NCBI GenBank assembly: GCA_008729055.1
Contig: SDUX01000004.1
Location: 6,836,559-6,900,558, forward strand
DNA length: 64,000 nucleotides
Reading direction: 5' to 3'
DNA from: Pyropia haitanensis
Lineage: Eukaryota; Rhodophyta; Bangiophyceae; Bangiales; Bangiaceae
The notes below the pieces were generated by a model. That model worked only from the letters and a program-made list of their open reading frames with translations, searched no databases and was not told the DNA's origin. Of this stretch, positions 55,399-64,000 are shown piece after piece. Made by a program: the position numbers and the translations under genes. Numbering within the stretch: the first letter of the stretch is position 1; every line of letters begins with the position of its first letter.

Positions 55399-56602
55399 GG
55401 CGGCCGAGGCTGCTGCTCCGGCTTCGCGGGAGAATGGCGGCGGCCCACGCGGAGCTGCGCGTCGGCTCGGACGGGCTCGACGTGAGCCGCGGCGCGCCAC
55501 CGTCGGCCTCCCCGCCAGCCACGCCCGCCGCACCCGCCGCGGCGGCCGCCCCCCCCCCTCCCGCTGCGCCACTGGCCGCCGCGGGCGTACCACCGGCAGC
55601 AACAATGGCGGGCCAGCCCACCGCCGCCGCCGCCGTCGCGGCCGCCGCGTCGCCGGCAGCCGCCGCCGCCGCCGCCGACGCCGCCGCCGCCGCCGCGCCG
55701 CGCGCGCGTGCGTCGGCGGGGGTGGCGGCCACCGGCGCTACGGGCGGCGGCGGCGGCGGCGGCGGCTGGCGCGGCGGCGCCACCAGGCTGGCGGGTGGTC
55801 CCGGCGCGGGGACGCCCCCTGCACCCGCCACGCCCGGCGGGGTGCCCCCGCCCCCCGCACGGCGGGCGGCGGCCGCGGCCACCGCCGCCGACGCGGCGCG
55901 CGCGCGACCGCGGCCACGGCGGGTGGCGGGCGCGGCGGGGGCTGCGTCGGGCTCCCCCCCCGCTGCCCCCCCCGCCCCCGACGCGGCGGCGGCGGCGGCA
56001 GCGGCAGCGGCGGCAGCCGCGGCGGCAGCGGCGGCGCGGCCCTTGCTGCCACGGTGCCGCCCACGGGCAGAGGGGTGGGAGGGGGACTCGGCAACGAGGG
56101 GCGGACCCGACCAGCTGGTGTGGGAGGGGGGGTGGAGGGGGAGCGACAACGGCAACGACGCGGGTGCCGCGGCCGCCACGCGGGGGGGGGGGGGCCGGCG
56201 GTGCCGCCCGCGGCGGCCGGTAGGGCCGCCGCCGCTGCAGGCACGGCCGCCGCCGCCGTCGCCGCCGCCGCCGCGGCGGCGGCGGCGGCGGGTACCCCCG
56301 GCGGGGACCCCCGCGGGGGCCCCCCGGCGGGTCCCCCCACCCCCACGGGCGAGGCGTAGCCGCCACCACCGCCAACGGCTACCGCGGTGCCTGCCGATGC
56401 GGGGCCCCCCGGCGGGGCTCCCCCGCCCCGCCCCGCCGCTGCCGAGGCTGTCCCCGCCGCCGGCGGCGCGGCCGCCGGCGCCGCCGCGGCCGCGTCGGGT
56501 GCCCCCACCCCCGCAACGCCAGCCGGCAGTGTGGCCGCCACCGCCGCGCCACCGCCGCCGGCCGCCGCGGCAGACACCCGCGACGACGCGGCGGCGGAGG
56601 CA

Positions 56603-56633
<31 letters not shown>

Positions 56634-56685
56634 GGGACCGCCGCCGGCCGGGGGGGGCGAACCGCGTCCGCTGCGGCGGCTGCAT
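51027..56685 (-). CDS. SAPS-domain regulatory subunit of PP6-type phosphatase, multi-frame
   Basis: The frame at 53300-51027 holds the SAPS domain. KEALVKLLVKPAALEGLLGH and RRYPYVVSMLLSSGPIALRR match its N-terminal repeats, and VSPLGLTRLKIIELLIVLLQ with LPLNSLLLHVVAVAVETAF match its C-terminal core. SAPS proteins bind the Sit4/PP6 catalytic subunit and direct it in cell-cycle and stress signalling. Upstream sequence is Gly/Ala/Pro-rich, but coherent pieces appear in changing frames: KPNLFRRLRSALRPGRGG, KRVFSSPPKIGGFVGRKSRA, LTDFVDPSGEVAAYGL and GGSASLGSLGLRGG. Hops occur at long C/G runs near 56185, 54110, 54010, 53745 and 53300-53220. MQPPQRTRFAPPGRRRSR at 56685 is a candidate N-terminus. 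The SAPS part is firm; the extension and its single-gene status are tentative. A 24-C run at 51111-51134 may also misplace the stop. Confidence 0.75.
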
Positions 56686-58143
56686 GTCGACAGCGCCTCT
56701 CGTCAGCGGGTGCGGGGCGAGCGAGGGGGGGTGGGCGGTGGTGGTGCCGCGTGGGGGATGGCGCGTGTGTGCGTGGGGGGTAGGTAGGGAGGTGGTGGTG
56801 GTGGTGGTGGTGGTAGGGATTGGTGGGGACGGCCGGTGGTGGGTGCGTGCTTTGCGTAGGTGGTGGTGCTACGTCCAACAGTGGGCGGTAGGTGGGGTTG
56901 GGGGGGGGGAGGGTGGAGGGGGTGCGTGGGTGGGGGCGTCGGTCGGCGTGGGCGCGGGATGCAAGGGAGGCGCGGGTAGGCGCGGACGGTGACGGGAAGG
57001 GGCGGGTGGTGGGGGGGTGGGGGGGGGGGGGGGGGGGGTTCTCACGGTGCCGACCAGCGCCGCGCGTCGGTGGCGGGGGGATGCCTCGCCCCCGCCCGAC
57101 CGACCGTACCGGCACGTGCGCCCCACCGCCGGTGCGTTTGCAGTGACAGGGGGCTGCAGCGAGCTTGAGCAGTGGGGGGGGTGGGGGGGGTGGGAGGGAC
57201 GCCTGCGTTACGAGGTGTGGGGTGCCCGGGTGGAGGTCACCCACACGCGGGCAGCGGCCGTGGCCGTGGCGGATACGCGGCGAGGCGGGTGGGGGAGCGG
57301 GTGCGTGCGTCGGGGGGGGGGGGGGGGGTGCCCAGGAGCGCCAGCGCCGGCGCCGCCACCGCCGTCGTGTGCGCCGCGGGGTGGTGGTGGCGCCAGGGCC
57401 TTGCCCCGCCGTCGCACACGGCGAGCCGCGTCGCGACGGCGACGGCGGCCACTGCGGCCGCAGCGGCAGCGACGGTGGCCGGCGGCGGTGGTGGGGCGGG
57501 GGAGGGGGAGGGGAAGGAGGGGTCGGCGCGGCCGGTGCCACGCTCCGTCGTCAACCGCGCGGTGCCCCACACTGTCAGAGCGCGCGGACGGGCGGCGGAC
57601 GCGGCTGGTGCGTTGGCGGCCGCGCCCCGCGCCGCGCCGGCGGCCGCGACGGGTCCGTGTCGCGGGCGGGGGCGGGCGGCTCGTTGGGCCGCCGCACGGC
57701 ATGGCGCGGCGCGGTGCGGCGGCGGCGCCGGTCGCGGCGGGCGGTACCCGGCGGCGGCACCCCGGTGACGCTGGCGGTGGGGGGCGGCGCGCCGCGGAGG
57801 GGTGGGCTGTGGGGAGGAGGGGCGGCGCGCGCGCAGGGGGGGGGGGGGGGCGGGGGGCACCCCGAGGGGGGGGTGCGGCGGCCGCCACGTCGCCGTCCGT
57901 CGCCCCCCCACCCAAGCGCCCGTCGGCCGGTGCAGGGGGTCAGCGGGGGTCCGCTGACACAGCCGCGGCCGGCCGCGTGGGGCGGTGCGTGGGCGTCACG
58001 CGCACCCCCCGCCCCCCCGCCTCTGCCGCCTCTGCTCGCCGCGGGGCCGACGGCGGCGGTGGGGGGGTGGCGGGCGGCGGGGGTGACTGCCGCTGTGCGC
58101 CGACGGGCGGGCACATCGCGGGCGGGCGTGCGCGCTGGGTCCA

Positions 58144-58169
58144 GCCGGCCGGCCGGCCGGCCGGCCGGC
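58144..58169. repeat. CCGG tetranucleotide tract
   Basis: Six tandem GCCG/CCGG units form a fully self-complementary tract of about 26 bases that can fold as a hairpin. Confidence 0.8.
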
Positions 58170-60230
58170 TAGCCGCTGTGAGGGGGGGGGGCGGGGGACG
58201 GCCGCCGGACGGCGGTCGTGGTGGTGGGCGTCTGGCGGGGAGCAGGGGGGGCGGCCCGGTGCCGCGACGGGTCGGCGGCGGCTGCCGCTGCGGCGGGCGC
58301 CGCGGCGGCGCCGCCGGTGCCCCGCGTCGGGCCAGCGAGGCCCCCCAAATCCCCACCGCGGACCGCACCCGGACCGCACCGCGGCGGCGACGCGGCGGCA
58401 GCGCGCGCGGCGCGGCGGCGGCGGCGGCCGCCCCGCCGCGGTGGGCGCGGCGGCGGCGCGGCGCCACAGATCCCGCAGATCGTGTTGCTGCCGCCCGCGG
58501 GTTTGTGGGCGGCGCGGCGCGACCACGAGCGGTGGCATGGTCGGACGCGGCGCGGCGGCAGCGTGGGGGGGTGCCCACCGCTGGGGAAGTGGCGTGTGGT
58601 AGGGAGGGGCGGGGTGTTTGGGGGGTTGGGGGGGGGGTGCGCGAACGGGCCCCCTACCGCCGCAGCGCTCCCCGTACGGCAACCGCTCTCGCGTCGGCCG
58701 CAGATTGGGAAGGGTGGGGGCGCTGCGGCGAGGATGCCCAACCCGTTCAAAAACGAGCCGGGCTGGCGGTCATGCTCTGCGCAAATCCCTGCGCAGGGTT
58801 TATTGGAAAGCATCGCCAGTTTGGCCTGTGGGATAATCGAACGTTCGAAAATTGGCACATTGAGTCCATGGTTGAAGTCTGGCGAGCCCCCCCAGAGGTA
58901 CTGTCGATCATTTTCGGTGACTCGATCACACCTTCCTTCTTATCAGACCTCACCCCGGGACCTCTGGGGTGCGTCCGATCCCATATGCCCGAGGCCAATG
59001 CGCCGGGTTGAGTTCGTCCATTGAACTCTCTCCAAAAGAGGTTTCGTGTCGTTGTAGGCCCATCAGAATGCTTGGTTCAATCGTATGGGTCGTGGGTAAG
59101 TTGGCATGCGAACTCGCATGTGGCTGTGCAATCGCTTGGTTTACTAAGGACAAACTCAAGAGGCTTTCCGACAGCTTGAGTTGAGCGGGGGGCGCGTGTG
59201 TTGCCCAGGTCCGCCACGGCGACGTGTAGGTCGACGGCCGTACATTCACATGCGCTCCCACCATCCTGCCACGCCGCCTCTCGAGCTGCGCGTTGCCACC
59301 CCTCATTGGCTGACCGCCACGAGGTACGCGCTGCCGGTGGCAGCGGCGTGGTGGCCACCCGCGCAGTCGGCGGCTGTCTCTGGCCATGTCTGGTTGGTCG
59401 TGGAGGGGGGGGGCGCGCGACGTCGCCGCCAGCACCGATACCGGCGTGCCGCGTGGACATTGGCACGCCCGCCAGGCCAGGCGGCCGCCCACGCGTGTGG
59501 GTGTTCTCCGCTCCCCCCCGCCCACCGCGGCCACGCCTGCGGCGACAGAGACAGCGGCGGCCGCGGCGGTGACAGTGCGGGTGCGGTATGAGAAGACATT
59601 TTTTACGCACGGATAAGGCGGTGAAGGGGGGGGGGGGGGGGGGGGGAGGTCGCGGGGGGGTCTGCAGTAACCAGGACGCTGTTGGCCACCTCCCCTTCCC
59701 CCCCCAGCCCCCACCACCCCCACCCGTCGTCGACACCCCCCGCGCGTGGGCCCCAATGGGCACATCGCTGAGCCGCGGCACGTGAATAGCCAGCGGGACG
59801 GGCGGTGGCGCCGTGGCACGTGAGTAGCCACCGGGATGGACGACCGCGCTGTGTCGCGCCGGCCGGTCGAACTGCCTCGGGGGGAGGGAAGGACGGCGGC
59901 AACGGCGGGTGTCAGTCAGTCGCATCCACGAGGGCGGCCTGTCCACTCCGCGCTCCGTCACTCACCAGTGGTCCGTCAGGAGCAGATGGGGGAGGCGTGC
60001 CGCAGCGGCGGCGTGGGGTCAAGGCGCGGCGACCCGCTGCAGCCACCCCGCGGGAAACTGCGCGGAAAGGTGGGAAGCAGAGGGGATGAATGGGGGGGGG
60101 AATGCGCAAGGAGATCGCTGCCCCAGACGCTCGCATACGCGTCGCTGACGCGGCCGAGGCGCTACTGACAGAGGTGGCCGCCCCGTCGGGCGGCACTAGC
60201 GACGGCCCGGCTGGCGGGGGGGGGAAGGAC

Positions 60231-60357
60231 GGTGGACCCGCCTCGGTCCATGAGGCAGCCAAGGGGGAACGTGGACCCGCCTTGGTCAGTGAGGGGGTGC
60301 GAAGGTGGATCCGTCTTGGCCAGTGGGAAGGAGGAAGGTCGATCCGTGGCCAGTGAG
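60231..60357. repeat. Imperfect minisatellite, about 33-40 bp unit
   Basis: Four degenerate copies start at about 60231, 60271, 60304 and 60337, each beginning GTGGACCCGCC or GTGGATCCGTC and continuing TTGGTCAGTGAG. No coding role is supported. Confidence 0.6.
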
Positions 60358-61079
60358 CGACAGGATAGGGGATGGGAAAGGGTGTGGGGCGTCGTGCGGC
60401 GTTTCTTTTCTGCCAGCCGGTGCTACCCGCAGTGGGCTACCCCCTGTGACCCGCGGTCCCGCGGCTATTCACCCTCTTGCAGCTCACGCCGCTCTCACCC
60501 TCCAACGGTGTCGGCCAATAGCCCCGCGGCAACGGCGTCCACAACATACGCGTCCACGCCGCCCCCGCCCCCCCACCGCCCGTTCCCCCGCCTTTGCCCC
60601 GACCCCGCGACCGCCTGGCCCCCGACTCCGCCCCCACCGCCCCGGTGTGCCACCAGGAGATGGCACGTGGTGCCGACCCCCGCGGCGTCCCCCCCCCCGC
60701 ACTCTTTGCACGCCGTAGTCCCCCCAGAGGCTCGCTCCAAGCCCTCCGACCCCCGCTCTTCCCCCCTCGACGAGACCTACACCTGGATGGCAAGGTAAAG
60801 AGGGCGCGACAAGTAGGGAGAGGGTGGGCGTGGAACGGGGGCTAGACGCCTCGCGCCGGTCGCTATCCGCGCGCAGCCTGTACATGGCGGTGGCCGGGCG
60901 TCGAGCAGGCACCCCGTAGAGCCGCGCCGGCAATGAACGCGCGACACATCTTCGGGTGGACGGCACGGGGTTCACGGCCGAGGGGACACCACACCCCCGA
61001 GAGCCGCCCCCCTCGCCACCCTCCTGCCCGTGGCGGCGGCGGCGATGGTGGCGGTGGCGGCGGCGGCGGCCGAGGCGAT

Positions 61080-61862
61080 CTAGGCGCGCCGCTTCACGTT
61101 GAGGTACAGCGACAGCAGCACGTAATAGGCGGGGAAGGAGAGGCTGCCGAGCAGCAGCTGCCGGTTGTACGCCCACCCCGGCAGTAGCAGCGGAACGCAC
61201 ATGGCGGCGGCCCACACAAAGGAGAGGGTCATCGTCACCCCCCGTAGAGTCGGCGTGCGGGTCGGGTAGACAAAGCGGAAGGGCACAAACGAGAGGACGC
61301 TGCAAAAGGTGTAGGTCGCGACGACCACCGCCGTCGGCGGGCGGAGGAGGTACGTGTAGAAGCACACGACGTTCCAGTAGGACGGGAAGCCCACAAACGC
61401 GTCGTCCGTCTTGGCGAGCGTCTGGCAAAACTGATAACCCGCCGCGTAGAGGGACATGGTCGCCACGGCGAATTGCAGCGGGTAGCCCGGCACCAGGTCA
61501 AAGGTGAAGACGGCGAGGGCCGGGAGGAACGCAAACGTGAGAAAGTCAATCTCATTGTCCAGCGCGATACCGCTAAAGCCCGGGACGACCCGCTTCACGT
61601 CCGCCGCCCGCGCGAGCGTGCCGTCGGTGGCGTCGACAAAGATGGCGAGCCAGTTGAGGAGGCAAAACTTGGGAAAGTCACCAGCAAAGAGCACGCGGCA
61701 CGCGATCAGGTTGATGGGCAGGCCAAGGCCCGTGTAGGCGTGGACGCCCCACGCGGCGGCCAGCTGGCGCCACGACACCCGCTTGGGCGCCCGCGCCACC
61801 ACGCGGACGGGCTTGGCCGCCGCGGGCGGACCGCCCGGCGACTTGCGCCGCGAGGTCACCAT
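61080..61862 (-). CDS. pcs: Bacterial-type phosphatidylcholine synthase (CDP-DAG:choline)
   Basis: From the ATG at 61862 (gttaccATGG) the frame encodes 260 residues. The CDP-alcohol phosphatidyltransferase motif reads D77-ATD80-G81-TLA84-R85, then G98-x3-D102-x3-D106. The 12-residue gap before the Gly and the following blocks LAKTDDAFVGFPSYWN and FVPFRFVYPTR are typical of rhizobial-type Pcs (EC 2.7.8.24), which makes phosphatidylcholine directly from CDP-diacylglycerol and free choline. Eukaryotes normally use CDP-choline or phosphatidylethanolamine methylation. About eight hydrophobic spans are present and the N-terminal 30 residues are basic and possibly a targeting extension. Codon use is like the neighbours and flanking sequence is ordinary, so any transfer is old. 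A related eukaryotic CDP-alcohol enzyme is the alternative. Confidence 0.85.
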   Translation of the reverse strand: MVTSRRKSPGGPPAAAKPVRVVARAPKRVSWRQLAAAWGVHAYTGLGLPINLIACRVLFAGDFPKFCLLNWLAIFVDATDGTLARAADVKRVVPGFSGIALDNEIDFLTFAFLPALAVFTFDLVPGYPLQFAVATMSLYAAGYQFCQTLAKTDDAFVGFPSYWNVVCFYTYLLRPPTAVVVATYTFCSVLSFVPFRFVYPTRTPTLRGVTMTLSFVWAAAMCVPLLLPGWAYNRQLLLGSLSFPAYYVLLSLYLNVKRRA

Positions 61863-62748
61863 GGTAACAGTGGGCGCGGGGCGGGTCTGGGAGGAGAGGG
61901 GGAGGAGAGGGCCGGTAGAATAAGACAGGAAAGCGCAGAGGGGCGAAGGGGGAGCGGGATGTCTCCTGGATCTGCACACTAGCGGAGAGGGCGAAGCAGC
62001 AACGTCGCATCCACGGTCGCGGTCACGGTCAAGGAGACAACGTGGGTGCAACACAGCCGTGCGTGTGCGTCAAGCAAGGCCACTCGCCGACGTCCACGAC
62101 CGCCGAAGCTGGCGATGGCCCCAGAGCCAACCGAGAAGGGATCCGCGGGAGTCTGTCTTTGTAGGCGTCTCCCTGCAGACTGACACAACCAGTGTACAAT
62201 TATCGATGGAAACGTGGATGATTTACAATTCCATTTCGAGGAGAACTATGAAGACTTGTACAGTATGATTGGGCGCACTTGTTCGAGTGTCAGCACCCAT
62301 GAGCAGGGAACGACAGACAGGGATTCCAAGTGACTGCTGAGATCTGTGGCAAACGATGCGCTACTCTCACACTGGTCCGTCGGTGGTCACCCGCTGCGTG
62401 GTGGTCGCTCACGGACGCAGCGGTGGCAGGAACGACATGAACAGCCACCGCTTCTGTTCCTGTGCACGCCACAACCCCGCCCACCTGGCATCTGTCCGAC
62501 AACTGAGGTGATTCCCTACGCGACACGGATGGCGAGCGTTCGCCATCTTCTCTCTTTCCAGCCTGTAGTACGTACCGCTGGTTTCTGGTTGCCGGTCCTC
62601 ATTACCGCGTGTTCACCGGCCAGCAGACAACACCACGTTTGTTCGTACTGGTTTATGAACACGCAACGGCTGCTCGACTGCGGCGCCCCCTAATAAGATA
62701 GTACACCCGGAGGAGTCATCCCTCCGGTCAAGTCGCGGCACACCCACT
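61863..62748. other. Intergenic region between the PC synthase and carbonic anhydrase genes
   Basis: This 886-base stretch includes an AT-rich part at 62190-62290, where the plus frame from 62193 reads CTIIDGNVDDLQFHFEENYE for about 48 codons to a TGA without a start codon. It is too short and biased toward A/T third positions to call. It contains the PC synthase promoter side and the carbonic anhydrase 3' end. Confidence 0.45.
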
Positions 62749-63660
62749 CTACGAATTCACCTCGAGCCACTCCACCGACCGCCCGTGCGCCTCCTGTAGT
62801 GGCCGCGCGTTGGCGTGCCCGCCGTTAAGGGACCGCAACGACGCCAGCTGCCGCCGGCTCATCTTCCCGATCGTCGTTGTCACTACCCACGACAGCCCCT
62901 CCGTGCACGGCGGCGTGGTGAGGCTGCCCTTGTACACACCACACCCGACTTCGGCGCCCGAGAAGAAGTGCTTCTTAACCTCCGACGCCGTTGCGGACAG
63001 GTCGGTGAGGCTCTCCATCGCGTCGAGCGTGCGCTCCACCAGCGGGTTGACCTCGCCTTGGTTGAACAGCGCCGACATCACCGCGATCTTGCCGTCGGCA
63101 GCAAACGACACGATGTGCAGCTCAGCCGCCGTGCGCTGGTTGTCGATCGTGTGCTCGGACGGCGTGTGCCAGTGCATGTTCTTGATCGCGTGCGGCTTGC
63201 CGCCGACCTGGATCTCCCCACAGTCGCCCTGGCACAGCAGCGCGACGGTGCCGCCGTGGGCGGGGGTGGCCGTGAGGCGCAGCGTCTTGGTCGGCGCCAG
63301 TAGCGACGACACGCTGCCAGGCTTGACGACGTCCGCGGGGGTGTGGCGGAGCGACATGGGCGACTGCGACTCGCCGCTGGTGCACGTGGCCGGCCACGCG
63401 GCGGTGTTGCTGTACGACCAGTCGGGGTTGTGGTTGGGATCGGGCTGTGTGGGCTCGTCGGGCACGGGTGTGGGCGTTGGTGTGGGTGTCGGCGTCGGAG
63501 TCGGCGTCGGCTCGGGGGTCTGCTGCGGCGGATCCGGGTCGGCGCGCACGCCGACGGCGGCGGCGGCGGCGGCAGCGGCGACGAGGGCGGCACCCAGGAA
63601 CAGCAAGGAAGGCGAACGCCGCCGCCGGGCGGGGGAGCCCGTCCGGGTAATAGGCGCCAT
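62749..63660 (-). CDS. Secreted alpha-type carbonic anhydrase
   Basis: From the ATG at 63660 the frame encodes 303 residues. An Arg-rich start and a hydrophobic run (SLLFLGAALVAAAAAAAAVG) form a signal peptide. A Thr-Pro repeat (about residues 48-66) links to the catalytic domain. Zinc ligands are H163, H165 and H182 (NMHWHTPSEH and AELHIV). The substrate-pocket segment SLTTPPCTEGLSW is present and Cys 93/143/147 could pair. Alpha enzymes convert CO2 and bicarbonate outside the cell or in the lumen of organelles; in algae they support carbon concentration. The codons around the Thr-Pro stretch are GGTGTGGGTGTCGG-type repeats. It is tandem with, and transcribed in the same direction as, the PC synthase, 886 bases away, so it is not an obvious co-transcript. 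Confidence 0.95.
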   Translation of the reverse strand: MAPITRTGSPARRRRSPSLLFLGAALVAAAAAAAAVGVRADPDPPQQTPEPTPTPTPTPTPTPTPVPDEPTQPDPNHNPDWSYSNTAAWPATCTSGESQSPMSLRHTPADVVKPGSVSSLLAPTKTLRLTATPAHGGTVALLCQGDCGEIQVGGKPHAIKNMHWHTPSEHTIDNQRTAAELHIVSFAADGKIAVMSALFNQGEVNPLVERTLDAMESLTDLSATASEVKKHFFSGAEVGCGVYKGSLTTPPCTEGLSWVVTTTIGKMSRRQLASLRSLNGGHANARPLQEAHGRSVEWLEVNS

Positions 63661-64000
63661 GAACTCAGGAAGGGTGGGGGGTGCGGAAGAGAGGGACGGA
63701 CAGGGAGGGCGGTGAACGACCAAGAAGGAACAAGTAGGGGGTGCAGTGGGTGCTCAGGAGATGGGCACGAGACTGCTTCGGCGCTGCGTGTGACCGCCAC
63801 GGGGAACACCCGAAGGCGCACGCAGGCCGGGCTTATATGGGCGCAGAGGAGGCCCCGACAAGCCTGCCTTCCGTGGTCTCCTCTGGTCTGCCGTGCACAC
63901 GGCCGTAGGGGTGCTGTGCGCTCGCCTCCCCCCCCCTGCAGTGCCGGTACGCACGCTCATCTTGGATGAACGGCCCGCAACGGCCGCCCATCATGGACGG
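63661..64000. other. Upstream flank of the carbonic anhydrase gene
   Basis: This 340-base flank to the window edge contains the TATA-like site listed separately. No other gene is supported. Confidence 0.5.
63832..63840 (-). promoter_or_regulatory. TATA-like box for the carbonic anhydrase gene
   Basis: CCATATAAG on the minus strand lies about 170 bases upstream of the ATG in a GC-rich setting, and is the only A/T-rich core-promoter-like word in the flank. Assignment is inference. Confidence 0.35.

Larger units (their letters stand above)
56686..61079. other. Long GC-rich region without a supported gene
   Basis: From 56686 to 58690 there is very GC-rich low-complexity sequence, including a GGT run at 56791-56814; frames are open on both strands but none is coherent. 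From 58740 to 59180 composition drops and short frames occur on both strands without recognisable content. From 59200 to 61079 GC-rich sequence resumes with the tandem repeat listed separately. Promoter and 5' sequence of the SAPS gene probably lie at the left end. Confidence 0.5.

Noticed and set aside
54018..56783. 921-residue plus-strand open frame
   Set aside because: It is the complement of the SAPS N-terminal region, made of Pro/Ala/Gly/Arg runs from GCC repeats with no coherent segment.
52628..57541. 1637-residue minus-strand open frame as one gene
   Set aside because: Its right part is incoherent and its left end is an out-of-frame reading of the SAPS domain. Only its middle pieces look genuine and are used in the SAPS call.
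58740..59184. Short frames on both strands in an AT-richer island
   Set aside because: No ordered domain or strong codon bias; readings on the two strands are equally plausible.
62193..62339. 48-codon plus-strand frame with acidic peptide
   Set aside because: There is no ATG, third positions are A/T-rich unlike local genes, and no homologue is recognised.

Overview
The window looks like nuclear DNA of a GC-rich eukaryotic alga. A bangiophycean red alga of the Porphyra/Pyropia type fits best, but that is inference and no marker gene proves it. The supporting points are: very high GC with long GGC/GCC runs; long, nearly intron-free genes full of Gly, Ala, Pro and Gln tracts; typical eukaryotic proteins (YIF1, DCP1, NOC4, TAF8, a SAPS-domain phosphatase subunit, C2H2 fingers); and a DEG/HtrA protease with a plastid-style, lumen-type leader, which implies a photosynthetic cell. 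I found no rRNA, tRNA, CRISPR array or intact mobile element.

Layout, left to right: 0-8 kb has no confident gene (GC-rich, with palindromes and a G-rich tract). 8.1-13.4 kb (+) is a giant five-finger C2H2 protein. 14.2-16.1 kb (+) is YIF1 (ER-Golgi trafficking). 16.1-19.5 kb is mostly intergenic with two exon-like islands. 19.5-21.0 kb (+) is a DEG protease. 24.1-29.5 kb (+) is a large protein made of about 19 repeats with a C-terminal membrane anchor, which I do not recognise. 33.0-35.3 kb (+) is DCP1 (mRNA decapping), convergent with NOC4 (-, 35.8-37.7 kb, ribosome biogenesis). 39.6-41.6 kb (-) is a two-exon protein matching only the N-terminal membrane half of ZnT5/MTP12 zinc transporters; its 320-bp intron can be placed from the protein alignment. 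43.6-46.4 kb (+) is an acyl-CoA-synthetase-like protein whose catalytic motifs are degenerate and whose hinge is interrupted by a coiled-coil insert. 46.8-48.1 kb (-) is an unknown Ala/Gly-rich protein. 49.0-50.4 kb (+) is TAF8, split by C-runs. 51.0-56.7 kb (-) is a SAPS-domain PP6 regulatory subunit with a huge low-complexity extension spread over several frames. 61.1-61.9 kb (-) is a bacterial-type phosphatidylcholine synthase, and 62.7-63.7 kb (-) is a secreted alpha-carbonic anhydrase.

The genes are housekeeping and accessory functions placed side by side rather than one pathway. Two themes recur. First, reading frames break at long C/G homopolymers (TAF8, DEG, SAPS), which may be assembly error or real variation. 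Second, disordered Gly/Pro/Gln regions are expanded in otherwise ordinary proteins. The best candidates for something undescribed are the SGKAAM-repeat anchored protein, the split-hinge AMP-binding pseudoenzyme, the stand-alone ZnT5 N-terminal half and the bacterial-type PC synthase.
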